Part shown: one piece after another, positions 38,017-46,296 of the stretch | How the letters are laid out: each line of letters starts with the position of its first letter | Numbering within the stretch: position 1 is the first letter of the stretch | Assembly: GCA_025210695.1 (NCBI GenBank) | Contig: JAOARE010000036.1 | Coordinates: forward strand, 1-64,000 | Source: Rickettsiales bacterium | GTDB taxonomy: Bacteria; Pseudomonadota; Alphaproteobacteria; Rickettsiales; CANDYO01 | Length of the DNA stretch: 64,000 nucleotides | Direction of reading: 5' to 3' | The notes under the pieces: model-generated | Databases searched by the model: none | What the model saw: the letters and a program-made list of their open reading frames with translations, nothing else | Told to the model about the DNA's origin: nothing | Translations under genes and position numbers: made by a program

Positions 38017-38580
38017 TCAAGAAACTATTGTATTTTTATTCTTCTTTTCATGTTCAATTAGCCATTTTTTTCTATTTATCCCCCCAGCATAACCGCCAAG
38101 ATTTCCATCATTCCTAAGTATGCGATGACAGGGAATAATAATTGCTAAGTTATTAGATCCATTAGCGTTAGCAACTGCCCTATGTGCTGAAGGACGATTA
38201 ATCATATTAGCTTGCTCTAAGTAGCTTTTTGTTTCTCCATAGGGAATTTTCATTAATGCTTCCCAGGATGTTTTCTGGAAAAGAGTGCCTGTGGTAGAAA
38301 AAGGGGTATTAAATGTTTTTAACTTGCCTGCAAGATAAGCTTCTATTTCAATCTCGATAGATTCTATAGGAGGGCAGCAATCGGAAATAATATTTGCTTG
38401 AAGTTTTGTTTTTAACGCTTCAACTCTTTGCTCTAAGTTACGACGTTCAGAAAATTCTAATAGATATAACTTTTTTTTATCTGCGATGGCTAGCATTGGT
38501 CCAAGTAATGTATTAAACCAAGAAGATACTAGGGGGGTACATTTTTTATTTAGATTAGAGTCTAATTTATTTTTTATCAA
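38017..38580 (-). CDS. ogt: methylated-DNA--protein-cysteine methyltransferase
   Basis: The suicide repair protein takes the alkyl group from O6-alkylguanine onto a cysteine. The 187-residue product has the active-site motif IIPCHRIL (C151) followed by GNLGGYAGG, and the DNA-binding helix region YGETKSYLEQA with RAVANANGSN. It has no AraC regulatory part, so it is Ogt-like rather than Ada. It lies between plsX (47 bp) and sdhC. Confidence 0.94.
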   Translation of the reverse strand: MIKNKLDSNLNKKCTPLVSSWFNTLLGPMLAIADKKKLYLLEFSERRNLEQRVEALKTKLQANIISDCCPPIESIEIEIEAYLAGKLKTFNTPFSTTGTLFQKTSWEALMKIPYGETKSYLEQANMINRPSAHRAVANANGSNNLAIIIPCHRILRNDGNLGGYAGGINRKKWLIEHEKKNKNTIVS

Positions 38581-38627
38581 TATTGCCTCTATCTATAGCA
38601 ATCTACATTGCTTACTAAATATAATTT

Positions 38628-39692
38628 TTATATAGGGTAAGATTTAGAGCGAGAAAGATGCTGCTGAACAATATCAATTTCTTGGATAATTTTTTTGTTA
38701 ATATTATTTGCGCTTAATTCCACCGCCACACCAATTGCATTAGCAAAAGCAATAGGATCAGCTCCTCCATGGCTTTTTACCACTATTCCATTTAACCCCA
38801 CTAGCATAGCTCCATTATAATATCTTCCGTCAATTCTCTTAAAAGTGGATTTAAGGGCTTTTTTAGATAGTAAATAACCAATTTTAGATATAAAGCTGCT
38901 TTTGAACGCGTTTTCCATGAGTGTTTTACACATATAAGCTGTGCCTTCAGCCATTTTTATGGCGATATTCCCTGAGAATCCATCTGCCACCACCACATCA
39001 ACAACACCTCTGGTAATATCATCAGCTTCTATATAGCCAGTAAAATTCAAACAGTCTTGGTTATGCAAGTTTTGTGCTGCAGTTTTAATGGTTTCATTGC
39101 CTTTGATTTCTTCTGATCCTATGTTAAGCAAGCCAATACTAGGTTTGGTTTTTCCAAGGATCACTTTTGCAAAAGCATCTCCCATTATAGCAAATTGTAC
39201 TAAATTAGATGGTTCGCATTCAGCATTTGCGCCTAGATCTAAAGATACTATTTTATGGGTGTCTGTCGGGAGTAATCCAATTATAGCAGGCCTATCAATT
39301 CCAGGTAATGTACGAAGAGACAATTTTGCAACGGCCATTAATGCTCCAGTATTTCCTGAAGACACTATTGCGTGAGCCTGTTGTTGTTTTACAGCTGTAA
39401 TTGCCATTCCCATGCTAGTGTTTTTACTATTACGCATAGCATAAGAAGGTTTATCATCAGAAGCTATTTTATTTTCAGAATGAGTAATTAAAGAGGCAGC
39501 TTTAAGCTCTTGGTACTTATTAAGGATGGGATCTAAAGTTTCTTTGTTACCAAAAATATGATATTCGATTGAGATATTTGGATCTTTCGTCCGTTGATTA
39601 ATAAGAGCAATATTAGCACCTTCAATCACAGATAAAGGAGCATAATCTCCTCCCATTGCATCCAGTGCCACTATAATTTTCTTACTATTCAT
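38628..39692 (-). CDS. plsX: phosphate acyltransferase PlsX
   Basis: PlsX turns acyl-ACP into acyl-phosphate, the donor for PlsY in phosphatidic acid synthesis. The 354-residue product starts IIVALDAMGGDYAPLSVIEGA and has VSSGNTGALMAVA, GLLPTDTHKIVSLDLGANAE, and VVADGFSGNIAIKMAEG, then HGGADPIAFANAI, all typical. It follows rpmF by 38 bp as usual. The expected next gene fabH is not found; ogt follows instead. Confidence 0.97.
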   Translation of the reverse strand: MNSKKIIVALDAMGGDYAPLSVIEGANIALINQRTKDPNISIEYHIFGNKETLDPILNKYQELKAASLITHSENKIASDDKPSYAMRNSKNTSMGMAITAVKQQQAHAIVSSGNTGALMAVAKLSLRTLPGIDRPAIIGLLPTDTHKIVSLDLGANAECEPSNLVQFAIMGDAFAKVILGKTKPSIGLLNIGSEEIKGNETIKTAAQNLHNQDCLNFTGYIEADDITRGVVDVVVADGFSGNIAIKMAEGTAYMCKTLMENAFKSSFISKIGYLLSKKALKSTFKRIDGRYYNGAMLVGLNGIVVKSHGGADPIAFANAIGVAVELSANNINKKIIQEIDIVQQHLSRSKSYPI

Positions 39693-39730
39693 AACGATCT
39701 CGACCCCTCAACCCATATATCTTTAATGAG

Positions 39731-39934
39731 TTATTCTGTCTCAGCTTCAGTGTTTTTAACCTTAGGAGTTATCACTTGACGACCTTTATAATATCCATCT
39801 TTTAATGAGATATGATGAGATAGTTTGAATTCACCAGTTGTTGGATCTACAGTAATGTTAGCTGACTTTAAAGCGTGGTGAGAGCGACGTTGGTCTCTTT
39901 TAGATTTTGATATTTTCTTCTTTGGTACTGCCAT
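39731..39934 (-). CDS. rpmF: 50S ribosomal protein L32
   Basis: The 67-residue basic protein opens [20 protein letters not shown], the L32 signature, and continues with [20 protein letters not shown]. The cysteine (zinc) version is not used. The rpmF-plsX pair is conserved in bacteria and links ribosome and membrane lipid synthesis. AAGAAA precedes the ATG, a weak ribosome binding site. Confidence 0.97.
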   Translation of the reverse strand: MAVPKKKISKSKRDQRRSHHALKSANITVDPTTGEFKLSHHISLKDGYYKGRQVITPKVKNTEAETE

Positions 39935-40038
39935 TTTCTTTTAACCTATTTATTTTGCATCTATTTCTATAACTGCACAACTTAACATAATTTCTTGTAA
40001 ATTGAAATAATTTAAATTATTTACTGTAAATAAAATAA

Positions 40039-40066
40039 TTGTGCTTGCGATATAATACTCTATAAT
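40039..40066 (+). promoter_or_regulatory. putative bamE promoter with doubled TATAAT
   Basis: TTGTGC (40039-40044) and TATAAT (40061-40066) are 16 bp apart. A second TATAAT at 40051-40056 lies between. The bamE ATG is at 40112. Seen directly; use is inferred. Confidence 0.45.
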
Positions 40067-40111
40067 ATACTTTTCAAATGAAATCTAGTCTAAAATTGTA
40101 AATACTCAATC

Positions 40112-40567
40112 ATGATAAGAATATTTTTCCTAATTTTTTTAACTTTTTGTTGTAGCTCTTGTATTAAAACAATTCATGTTTCTGGTCATTTATTTAAAGA
40201 AGGCGAGATTCAATCCCTAGAAAAAGCTAAAAATAAAGAAGATGTTGAAGATTTATTAGGTAGTCCCACAGTTGTTTCAGACTTTGGTCAGGAAACTTGG
40301 TATTACATTACTACCAAAAAAGAGACTATTGCATTTTTACCAGACACCGTTATAGAGCAAAATATTATATCAATAACATTCAAGAATAATTTGGTAGATG
40401 CTGTTTATAAGTATAATGAGAAAGATGCTAACAAAGTACGTTTGGTCTCTGAATACACTTCTACTAAGGGTAATGATATTAGTACCGCTCAGCAATTATT
40501 CAGCAATGTGGGTAGGTTTAATGATAATAAAGAGCCAGAAGCAGTTAAGCCACGCAGTGGATTCTAA
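40112..40567 (+). CDS. bamE: outer-membrane assembly lipoprotein BamE (SmpA/OmlA)
   Basis: The 151-residue protein has a lipoprotein signal with lipobox CSSC (Cys 17) and the BamE pattern: SLEKAKNKEDVEDLLGSPTVVSDFGQETWYYI and IISITFKNN. BamE is the small lipoprotein that stabilises the BamACD complex inserting outer-membrane proteins. It supports LptD assembly with the SurA-like chaperone. It stands alone, divergent from rpmF, and ends 3 bp from the convergent merR-type gene. The C-terminal extension (about 110-151) is low in conservation. Confidence 0.9.
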   Translation: MIRIFFLIFLTFCCSSCIKTIHVSGHLFKEGEIQSLEKAKNKEDVEDLLGSPTVVSDFGQETWYYITTKKETIAFLPDTVIEQNIISITFKNNLVDAVYKYNEKDANKVRLVSEYTSTKGNDISTAQQLFSNVGRFNDNKEPEAVKPRSGF

Positions 40568-40599
40568 AGCTTAGTTCAGAAGTTGGTTAAGCTTTTCTC
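40566..40599 (+). terminator. possible bamE terminator inside the merR-type 3' end
   Basis: AAAGCTTA (40566-40573) pairs with TAAGCTTT (40588-40595), with 14 bp between, then TCTCT rather than a full T-run. It starts inside the bamE stop codon and lies mostly in the convergent gene's coding end. Weak intrinsic terminator at best. Confidence 0.35.
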
Positions 40600-40888
40600 T
40601 TGCTTTTATAAGTTTGTCCATTGTTTCTTCTAGTGAAGGAAGCTCTAATTTGCTTATAGGAGATTTGAGATATACAGCTGCGCCTTTTATTGAATATTCT
40701 TGATTATATAAAAGATCTTTTATTTTTTTGAGCAGGTTTATATCTTTTTGAGAATAGTAACGGCGACCGTTATATTTTACTGGTTTTAATTGGGGGAAAT
40801 TTTCTTCCCAGAATCTAATAACATGACTTGGTACGGATAAAATCTTAGAAACTTCTCCGATGGTTCGTAAGGCTTTTTCAGCTTTCAT
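40571..40888 (-). CDS. MerR-family transcriptional regulator (IhfA-linked type)
   Basis: The 105-residue product has an N-terminal MerR winged helix: TIGEVSKILSVPSHVIRFWE with the following FPQLKPVKYNGRRYYSQKDI, then a short C-terminal helix for dimerisation. There is no ligand or metal-binding extension. In alphaproteobacteria this short MerR follows ihfA, as here, with an 11-bp overlap. The target is not known. Its stop lies 3 bp from that of convergent bamE. Confidence 0.9.
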   Translation of the reverse strand: MKAEKALRTIGEVSKILSVPSHVIRFWEENFPQLKPVKYNGRRYYSQKDINLLKKIKDLLYNQEYSIKGAAVYLKSPISKLELPSLEETMDKLIKAREKLNQLLN

Positions 40889-41165
40889 TGATGGCCTGCT
40901 TTAATTTAGCGGAGGCTTGAAATCCTACCACTTTACGAGGTTTAATCATTACATCTTCATGGGTGTTTAGGTTTCTGCCCATTCTTGATTTTTTATTTTT
41001 TACGGAAAAGCTGCCAAAATTAGCAATTTTCACTGAATCATCTTTGGCAGACCCATCTATTATGCTAGTAAAAATATCATCCACAATATCTTCAGCAATA
41101 GATACAGGAATGCCTGTTTCATAAAGAATGGTTTTAGCAAGTGTATTTTTAGTAATGCTGCTCAT
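40878..41165 (-). CDS. ihfA: integration host factor alpha subunit (HU family)
   Basis: The 95-residue DNA-bending protein has the HU/IHF fold: TKNTLAKTILYETGIPVSIAEDIVDDIF, the VKIANFGSFSVKNKKSRMGRNLNT arm start with the conserved R-x-G-R-N, and the proline-containing arm tip VMIKPRKVVGFQASAKLK. Position before a MerR gene supports IhfA over HU. It would bend DNA for replication, recombination and promoters. Confidence 0.9.
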   Translation of the reverse strand: MSSITKNTLAKTILYETGIPVSIAEDIVDDIFTSIIDGSAKDDSVKIANFGSFSVKNKKSRMGRNLNTHEDVMIKPRKVVGFQASAKLKQAINES

Positions 41166-41284
41166 TGATTGTACTGATATTTATTAACCTATTGTAATAC
41201 AGTATATATCTTAAATTTATGCTTTCAAAGTAAAAAATTATAAGTGAATATTATCTTATGTAAAAATAATATCCACAAGTTTAG

Positions 41285-41719
41285 TTAAAGATCTACATCA
41301 TCATTAGAAGAAGATAATCCTGCTAATGAAGTCATTGTATTTATTAAGTTAACTCCTAGTTCAATTGCTGGTGGTGCGGTAGTAATTGCTAAGCCGGCTG
41401 CAAATGTCATAGGAAATGCTACTTTGCAATATGACATTATTGCTGTCAATGCATCTGCTGCGCTAGGTTCTAAATGTGACTTTACCAGATCTATTGTATA
41501 ATGTGCTATATATGATTTTCCTACAGCAGAAGTAAAGCTTTCCATAGTGCCTGAAATGCTAAAGCCTTTGCATAAGTAATAATCTAAGAAAGATTTATCT
41601 TTATTGTTTCCGCTAAGTTGATCGTTAGCATAACGAAGTGCTGGGTTAATGGCTTTTCCAGTAACCACACCACCTACAAACTGCATTTCTGGAGAAAATT
41701 CAATTCTCTCAGGCAACAA
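41285..41719 (-). CDS. unrecognised hydrophobic C-terminal part, probably joined to the acidic-repeat gene
   Basis: This 144-codon frame has only a TTG start at 41719 (first ATG is M14, MQFVGG). It begins right after a run of seven T on the plus strand (41721-41727; seven A in the transcript). Removing one A would join it to the preceding 201-residue frame (…KNLLPERIEF). The product has small-residue-rich hydrophobic stretches (VAFPMTFAAGLAITTAPPAIELG) and a short acidic end. I recognise no family. It is likely the C-terminal half of one protein, broken by mutation, sequencing error or slippage. A secreted or membrane-active protein is possible. Confidence 0.5.
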   Translation of the reverse strand: MLPERIEFSPEMQFVGGVVTGKAINPALRYANDQLSGNNKDKSFLDYYLCKGFSISGTMESFTSAVGKSYIAHYTIDLVKSHLEPSAADALTAIMSYCKVAFPMTFAAGLAITTAPPAIELGVNLINTMTSLAGLSSSNDDVDL

Positions 41720-42314
41720 GTTTTTTTACAGGATCTGGAAGCTTATCTGTAACTTGATCTGTAATTTGAGCTAAATTTGGAAATTTTATTTGTGGGATGT
41801 GTAGTCCATTGGGTGGCGTTAATTGCGCCGCAAATCCTCCAAGAAGGTACCCAGCATCAGTTCCAGTTCCACCAAGAGGTGATCCTCCTGTATTTCCGTT
41901 TCCACTGTCATCTTCATGGTCAGGCCCCTTTTTTTTATCATATAATCCTGATTCTTTGTCTCCACCTTCGTGATCAGACTCTCCGCCATCGTCTCCGTGG
42001 TCTAATTTTTCTTCGCCATCTTTATGATCAGTTCCTTCTTTTTTATCATTTCCCTTTAATGCTTCATCTTCGTGCTCGGATTCTCCGCCTTTATCATCTG
42101 ATTCTGATCCACTTCTATTTTCTTCTTCAATAATATTTAGGGTTTCTTGTTCACTAAATCCTCCATTTGGAGAAGGGCTTCGTTCCCCATTAGGATCAGG
42201 AGTAAGAACGGGAGTTCCGTCGTTCCCTGCGGTGGATTCTGATCTTTGTCGACTTGGAGATTTTTCTTCGATTGTAGAGGTTGGATTGTTTTTATGTTTT
42301 TCTTCTTGTATCAT
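41709..42314 (-). CDS. acidic low-complexity repeat protein (unrecognised)
   Basis: The 201-residue frame is rich in Glu, Asp, Ser, Gly and His. Imperfect repeats are visible: DKKEGTDHKD (90-99) with DKKKGPDHED (126-135), and GGESEHED with GGESDHEG. The N-terminal 1-60 is Ser/Pro/Asn-rich (GERSPSPNGG). The end (YLLGGFAAQLTPPNGLHIP...) is less acidic and runs into the downstream frame at A7. No signal peptide or known domain. A good AAGGAG lies before the ATG, and its antisense partner arm is upstream. Such composition is typical of secreted or surface proteins in Rickettsiales, but that is inference. Confidence 0.55.
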   Translation of the reverse strand: MIQEEKHKNNPTSTIEEKSPSRQRSESTAGNDGTPVLTPDPNGERSPSPNGGFSEQETLNIIEEENRSGSESDDKGGESEHEDEALKGNDKKEGTDHKDGEEKLDHGDDGGESDHEGGDKESGLYDKKKGPDHEDDSGNGNTGGSPLGGTGTDAGYLLGGFAAQLTPPNGLHIPQIKFPNLAQITDQVTDKLPDPVKKLVA

Positions 42315-42320
42315 AATAAT

Positions 42321-42400
42321 CTCCTTGATATTTTAGTATTAAAACTCTCAACTAAAGGCTTTTTAGGTGAGGCGAGTCTTCTACTATAATATCAAAGGAG
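42321..42400 (-). promoter_or_regulatory. inverted repeat able to hide the Shine-Dalgarno of the acidic-repeat gene
   Basis: Plus-strand CTCCTTGATATT (42321-42332) and AATATCAAAGGAG (42388-42400) are complementary except for one extra A. In the minus-strand transcript the 5' arm CTCCTTTGATATT could pair with AATATCAAGGAG, which holds the ribosome binding site of the gene starting at 42314. The loop is about 55 nt. It only applies if the transcript starts upstream of 42400, for example with xseB read-through. Confidence 0.45.
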
Positions 42401-42428
42401 ATAAAAAAATAGCTAATATTTGTGGATA

Positions 42429-42674
42429 TTAAACAATTTCTTGAGGTTCTGTGGTAATAGAGCCATCTTCTTTTCTAACAATTTTTTCAATTTTTAACTT
42501 AGCCTCTTCAAGTCTTTTTTCACAATATTCACGCAAAGCATTGCCATATTCATAATCATTAATGGCAGTTTCTAGGCTTTCTTTTCCACTTTCAAGCTTT
42601 GCTACAATTTTCTCTAATTCGGCTAATGCTTCTTCAAAACTTAAATCAGTAATTTTTTTATTGTTATTGTTCAT
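42429..42674 (-). CDS. xseB: exodeoxyribonuclease VII small subunit
   Basis: I start at the ATG 42674 because AAGGGA lies 8 bases before it; the ATG at 42692 lacks one. The 81-residue product has the XseB pattern: LSFEEALAELEKIVAKLESG then SLETAINDYEYGNALREYCEKRLEEAKLKIEKI. The small subunits attach to XseA to form the single-strand DNA nuclease; xseA is not in the window. It is divergent from the NDUFS4-like gene, with 68 bp between. Confidence 0.94.
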   Translation of the reverse strand: MNNNNKKITDLSFEEALAELEKIVAKLESGKESLETAINDYEYGNALREYCEKRLEEAKLKIEKIVRKEDGSITTEPQEIV

Positions 42675-42742
42675 ATTTAGATTCCCTTGCATAAATGTGG
42701 TATAAAGGATATATTCTTGAGTATAAAGAGAGGAGAAACTTT

Positions 42743-43021
42743 ATGCAAGCGCGTATTTACAAACCTACAAAAACTGCTATGCAGTCAGGAGTAGCAAATA
42801 ACAGAGAGTGGTTATTAGAGTTTGTATCACAAGAAGATAAAAAAATTGAACCTGTTATGGGCTGGACTTCTTCAAGTGATATGCTTCAGGAAGTAAAAAT
42901 TAAATTTCCAACTAAACAAGCTGCGATAGAATTTGCTGATTCAAATAACTATAGTTATGAAGTAATGGAGCCTCAAAGTAAAAAATTTATCAAACGTTCT
43001 TATGCGGATAATTTTAAATAA
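42743..43021 (+). CDS. NADH dehydrogenase (complex I) accessory subunit, NDUFS4-like
   Basis: The 92-residue product starts at the ATG 42743, with AGGAGA just before it. It has the ETC complex I subunit pattern: ARIYKPTKTAMQSG, REWLLEFV, MGWTSSSDMLQEVKIKFPTKQAAIEFA and a final NFK/W-type end (SYADNFK). In alphaproteobacteria and mitochondria this 18-kDa subunit stabilises the NADH-oxidising module. It is adjacent to a permease gene with the stop and ATG directly abutting. Confidence 0.88.
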   Translation: MQARIYKPTKTAMQSGVANNREWLLEFVSQEDKKIEPVMGWTSSSDMLQEVKIKFPTKQAAIEFADSNNYSYEVMEPQSKKFIKRSYADNFK

Positions 43022-43810
43022 ATGGAATCTTTTGAACCTTTTTTAATCAATGCAATCATAGGTGGAATAGGAATAGCAATTATTGCTGGAATCTTAGGAT
43101 CTTTTGTTCTATGGAAAAATATGGCTTATTTCGGTGATGCGTTGTCTCATAGTGCATTATTGGGAGTCACTATTGGAATTTTATTTCACATTAATTTGTC
43201 CTTGGCAGTGGCGTTAATCGCCATTATTTTTGCGCTGGTTTTTAACCATAATAAATTTCGTTATTCTAGCGATACAACTTTAGGGATCTTATCGTACTCA
43301 GCTCTTTCTTTAGCCATTATTTTAGCTTCTTATAGTAAATTAAAAATGGATTTAATGGGTTATCTCTTCGGTGATATTTTGGTGATTAATATAAAGGATA
43401 TCTACTTATTGAGTATATGCATATGTATTGTATTACTATGGATGTATTTCAGTTGGACAAAATTAATTTTGTTTTGCGTGAGTGAAGAATTGCTTCAAGT
43501 TGAAGGGGGAAATAGTAGACTTATTAAACTATGCTTCACATTGATTTTAGCTTTATTTATAGCCATATCTTTTAAAATTGTAGGGGTGTTGTTAATTACA
43601 GCAATGCTAATTATTCCTGCTGCTAGCTCTTTAAGTATTAGCAGGAGTCCTTTGCAAATGATTGTATATTCGATAATAATAGGATGTGTTTCAGTGGCAG
43701 GTGGAATTTCCTTAGCTATCGGATTGGATTTACCTAGTGGCCCTACAATTGTTATGATATCCTTGGGATGCTTTATTTTTACAAATATTGTTAGGCTTAT
43801 GCGCTCTTGA
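43022..43810 (+). CDS. znuB: zinc/manganese ABC transporter permease (ZnuB-like)
   Basis: The 262-residue protein has about eight helices and the ABC-3 family pattern: NAIIGGIGIAIIAGILGSFVLWKNMAYFGDALSHSALLG (split over the first helices), YLFGDILVI, and KIVGVLLITAMLIIPAAS. It forms the membrane channel for Zn2+ or Mn2+ uptake with an ATPase and a binding protein that are elsewhere. Metal choice is not visible in the permease. It abuts the NDUFS4-like gene and ends 1 bp from ftsK's end. Confidence 0.87.
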   Translation: MESFEPFLINAIIGGIGIAIIAGILGSFVLWKNMAYFGDALSHSALLGVTIGILFHINLSLAVALIAIIFALVFNHNKFRYSSDTTLGILSYSALSLAIILASYSKLKMDLMGYLFGDILVINIKDIYLLSICICIVLLWMYFSWTKLILFCVSEELLQVEGGNSRLIKLCFTLILALFIAISFKIVGVLLITAMLIIPAASSLSISRSPLQMIVYSIIIGCVSVAGGISLAIGLDLPSGPTIVMISLGCFIFTNIVRLMRS

Positions 43811-43811
43811 G

Positions 43812-45998
43812 CTATATCAATATTTCTCGTTTTCCTGTATGATTGGGTTTGCTCACCAAGCCATCTTTTTCCATTTGTTCTATGATATTAGCTGCCCTAT
43901 TATAGCCTATTTTAAGGCAGCGTTGTATAAAACTAGTTGAGGCCTTCCCTTCATGTTGGATAATTCTTATGGCTTCTTGATATAATTCATCTTGATCAGG
44001 GGGTTGTTTGTTCCTTTCATTATAGTCGTTGCTAGTTTCATCTTCTGAAGTGATAGCTGTCATATAATCTGGTGTGCCTTGGGTTTTAAGGTATGATACT
44101 ACCTTTTCCACTTCATTGTCAGCTATGAATGGTCCATGAATACGTGTGATTTTACTTCCACCAGCCATAAAAAGCATATCCCCTTTGCCAAGCAATTGTT
44201 CTGCTCCTTGCTCTCCTAATATGGTTCTACTATCAATCTTAGAAGTAACTTGGAAGCTTATTCTAGTTGGAAAATTAGCTTTTATAACGCCGGTGATAAC
44301 ATCCACGGACGGACGTTGGGTGGCCATAATAAGATGAATTCCTGCAGCCCTCGCCATTTGAGCTAAGCGTTGAATGGAAGTTTCAATATCTTTTCCTGCA
44401 ACTAACATTAAATCTGCCATTTCGTCAACAATAACCACAATAAAAGGTAATGTTTTCATATCTAATGGAACTTGTTCTATTTTAGGTTGTCCAGTTTCAG
44501 AGTCGAATCCAGTTTGAACCTTGCGTTGAATTATCTCACCATTATTAATTGCTTCTTTAATTTTATCGTTATAATTATGAATGTTTCTAACATTTAAATT
44601 AGACATTAATCGATAACGATTTTCCATTTCTTTTACGACCCATTTTAGTGCGACTACAGCTTTTCCAGGTTCGGTAACCACATTGGTTAGCAAGTGAGGA
44701 ATTCCATCGTAAACCGAAAGCTCTAGCATTTTAGGGTCAACCATTATAAATTTACATTGGTCGGGAGGTAGAGCGTAAAGTAAAGAGAGAATCATGGTGT
44801 TTATCGCAACAGATTTACCAGAGCCAGTAGTTCCTGCCACTAATAAATGAGGCATTCTAGCTAAATCGGTAACAATAACATTCCCTGATATATCTTTTCC
44901 TAATATAATTGGTAGTTCATAATTCTTATTTTTATACTCAGTTGATTCTAGTAATTCTTTTAAATAAACAGTTTCTCGTTGTTTGTTAGGGAGTTCAATT
45001 CCTATAGCATTGCGTCCAGGAATAACAGCAATTCTTGCAGATGTTGATCCCATAGAACGAGAAATATCATCAGATAATCCAATAATTCTAGAAGATTTAG
45101 TTCCAGCTGCCGGCTCAAGTTCATATAAAGTTACTACTGGACCAGAAGAAGCTCCAGTTACGTCTCCTCTTACCCCAAAATCTGATAACACTTGTAATAA
45201 TTCTCCTTTATTTTTTTTAATTGCAGAATTATTTTGATTGATCTTGTCAGTATTAACTGGAAAATCTTTTAATAAATTTGATGAAGGTAAAATAAACCCA
45301 TTAGCAATAGGATTATTCATAACTTTTCGTGGAGTAATTATTTCTTCTTTTTTAGGTTGAGAAGGAGTTTTTATAGCAGTAGATATTTTAGTTTTAAATG
45401 GTTGATCTTCTTTATTTGCTTTATTGAACTTAGCAATAATAATTTTTCCTATTCTTAGAATTACTTTAAAACAATAAGAGAATATTTGTGTAATAAATCT
45501 AAATATTGAGAACCAGTTTTCTTTAGATAAAGCCATAGCAAAATATAGGCTTATTATAAAAATAGTTATGCTTGAAAATAATATTATTTCTTTAGAAAAA
45601 TATGATGTAAGGAATTCTAGCCATAATAGCCCTACAGCACCTCCGGTATATTTAAAATGGGCGGTAGTTAGATGAAAAAAACTTAGACTCAAAGATACGG
45701 AGTTTAAGACAATTAGGACTGATAATATTCTTAGAAACCATAGTGAGATTTTTTCATGATAAAAATAAACGAAGCTCCAGCATAATGGTATTAAAACTAT
45801 AAAAGAACTTGCTAGACCAAATAATTGAAGAACAGAACTAGAAAAATATGCGCCTGGGGTTCCAGCAAAGTTTGTGGGGTCAGCATTGGTGGCTCTATTA
45901 AAGGAAGGGTCCATTTCATTGTAGCTTAATATAGCTGTAGCAAAAAATATGGATAGTCCTAAACAAATCGAGCTTTTTATTAATTTCAAATATGACAT
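43812..45998 (-). CDS. ftsK: DNA translocase FtsK
   Basis: The 728-residue protein has four N-terminal transmembrane helices (to about residue 155), a short linker (to about 230), then the hexameric motor. Walker A is AGTTGSGKSV (about 385-394), Walker B PFIVVIVDEMADLML; the FtsK-specific stretch ATQRPSVDVITGVIKANFPTRI is intact. The C-terminal gamma winged helix (DELYQEAIRIIQHEGKAS to GYNRAANIIEQMEKDGLVSKP) reads KOPS sequences. It moves chromosome ends to the septum and activates XerCD. The linker is short versus E. coli, as usual in reduced alphaproteobacteria. Confidence 0.97.
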   Translation of the reverse strand: MSYLKLIKSSICLGLSIFFATAILSYNEMDPSFNRATNADPTNFAGTPGAYFSSSVLQLFGLASSFIVLIPLCWSFVYFYHEKISLWFLRILSVLIVLNSVSLSLSFFHLTTAHFKYTGGAVGLLWLEFLTSYFSKEIILFSSITIFIISLYFAMALSKENWFSIFRFITQIFSYCFKVILRIGKIIIAKFNKANKEDQPFKTKISTAIKTPSQPKKEEIITPRKVMNNPIANGFILPSSNLLKDFPVNTDKINQNNSAIKKNKGELLQVLSDFGVRGDVTGASSGPVVTLYELEPAAGTKSSRIIGLSDDISRSMGSTSARIAVIPGRNAIGIELPNKQRETVYLKELLESTEYKNKNYELPIILGKDISGNVIVTDLARMPHLLVAGTTGSGKSVAINTMILSLLYALPPDQCKFIMVDPKMLELSVYDGIPHLLTNVVTEPGKAVVALKWVVKEMENRYRLMSNLNVRNIHNYNDKIKEAINNGEIIQRKVQTGFDSETGQPKIEQVPLDMKTLPFIVVIVDEMADLMLVAGKDIETSIQRLAQMARAAGIHLIMATQRPSVDVITGVIKANFPTRISFQVTSKIDSRTILGEQGAEQLLGKGDMLFMAGGSKITRIHGPFIADNEVEKVVSYLKTQGTPDYMTAITSEDETSNDYNERNKQPPDQDELYQEAIRIIQHEGKASTSFIQRCLKIGYNRAANIIEQMEKDGLVSKPNHTGKREILI

Positions 45999-46296
45999 AG
46001 TTTAATTCTAAAATAAGGTTTCATTAATCTTTAGTCTATAATAGACAAAATACTGATATTTTTAAAGCCTTTAAGTAAGGGGGTGATATAAATATGAATT
46101 CAGTTTAAATTTTGGTTGTTTTTAGAGTACTAGTAGATTAGTTGTAAGAGTATTCATTTTTCCTTGAGTGCCTTTTGTCAATAAAGGTTGCTTTGTAGAT
46201 AAAGAATGTTTATCTGAAAGAATAAATTAGTAACATGGTGTAAAAAAATCAGACTAAATATTCTAATTTATACCTTTCTCTAGAGAGAGTTTTGTC
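45999..46296. other. 298-bp gap without a gene (ftsK leader region)
   Basis: This stretch lies between the end of the MFS gene and the start of ftsK, both on the minus strand. It is AT-rich, with no open frame of useful size. TATTAT/TATAGA near 46033-46042 on the minus strand may be the ftsK -10 box, but no clear -35 is seen. A TCTCTAGAGA palindrome near the MFS stop may be a weak 3' structure. Confidence 0.4.

Noticed and set aside
41777-42133. 118-codon plus-strand frame opposite the acidic-repeat gene
   Set aside because: It reflects the reverse complement of the Glu/Asp/His repeats and has no ribosome binding site.
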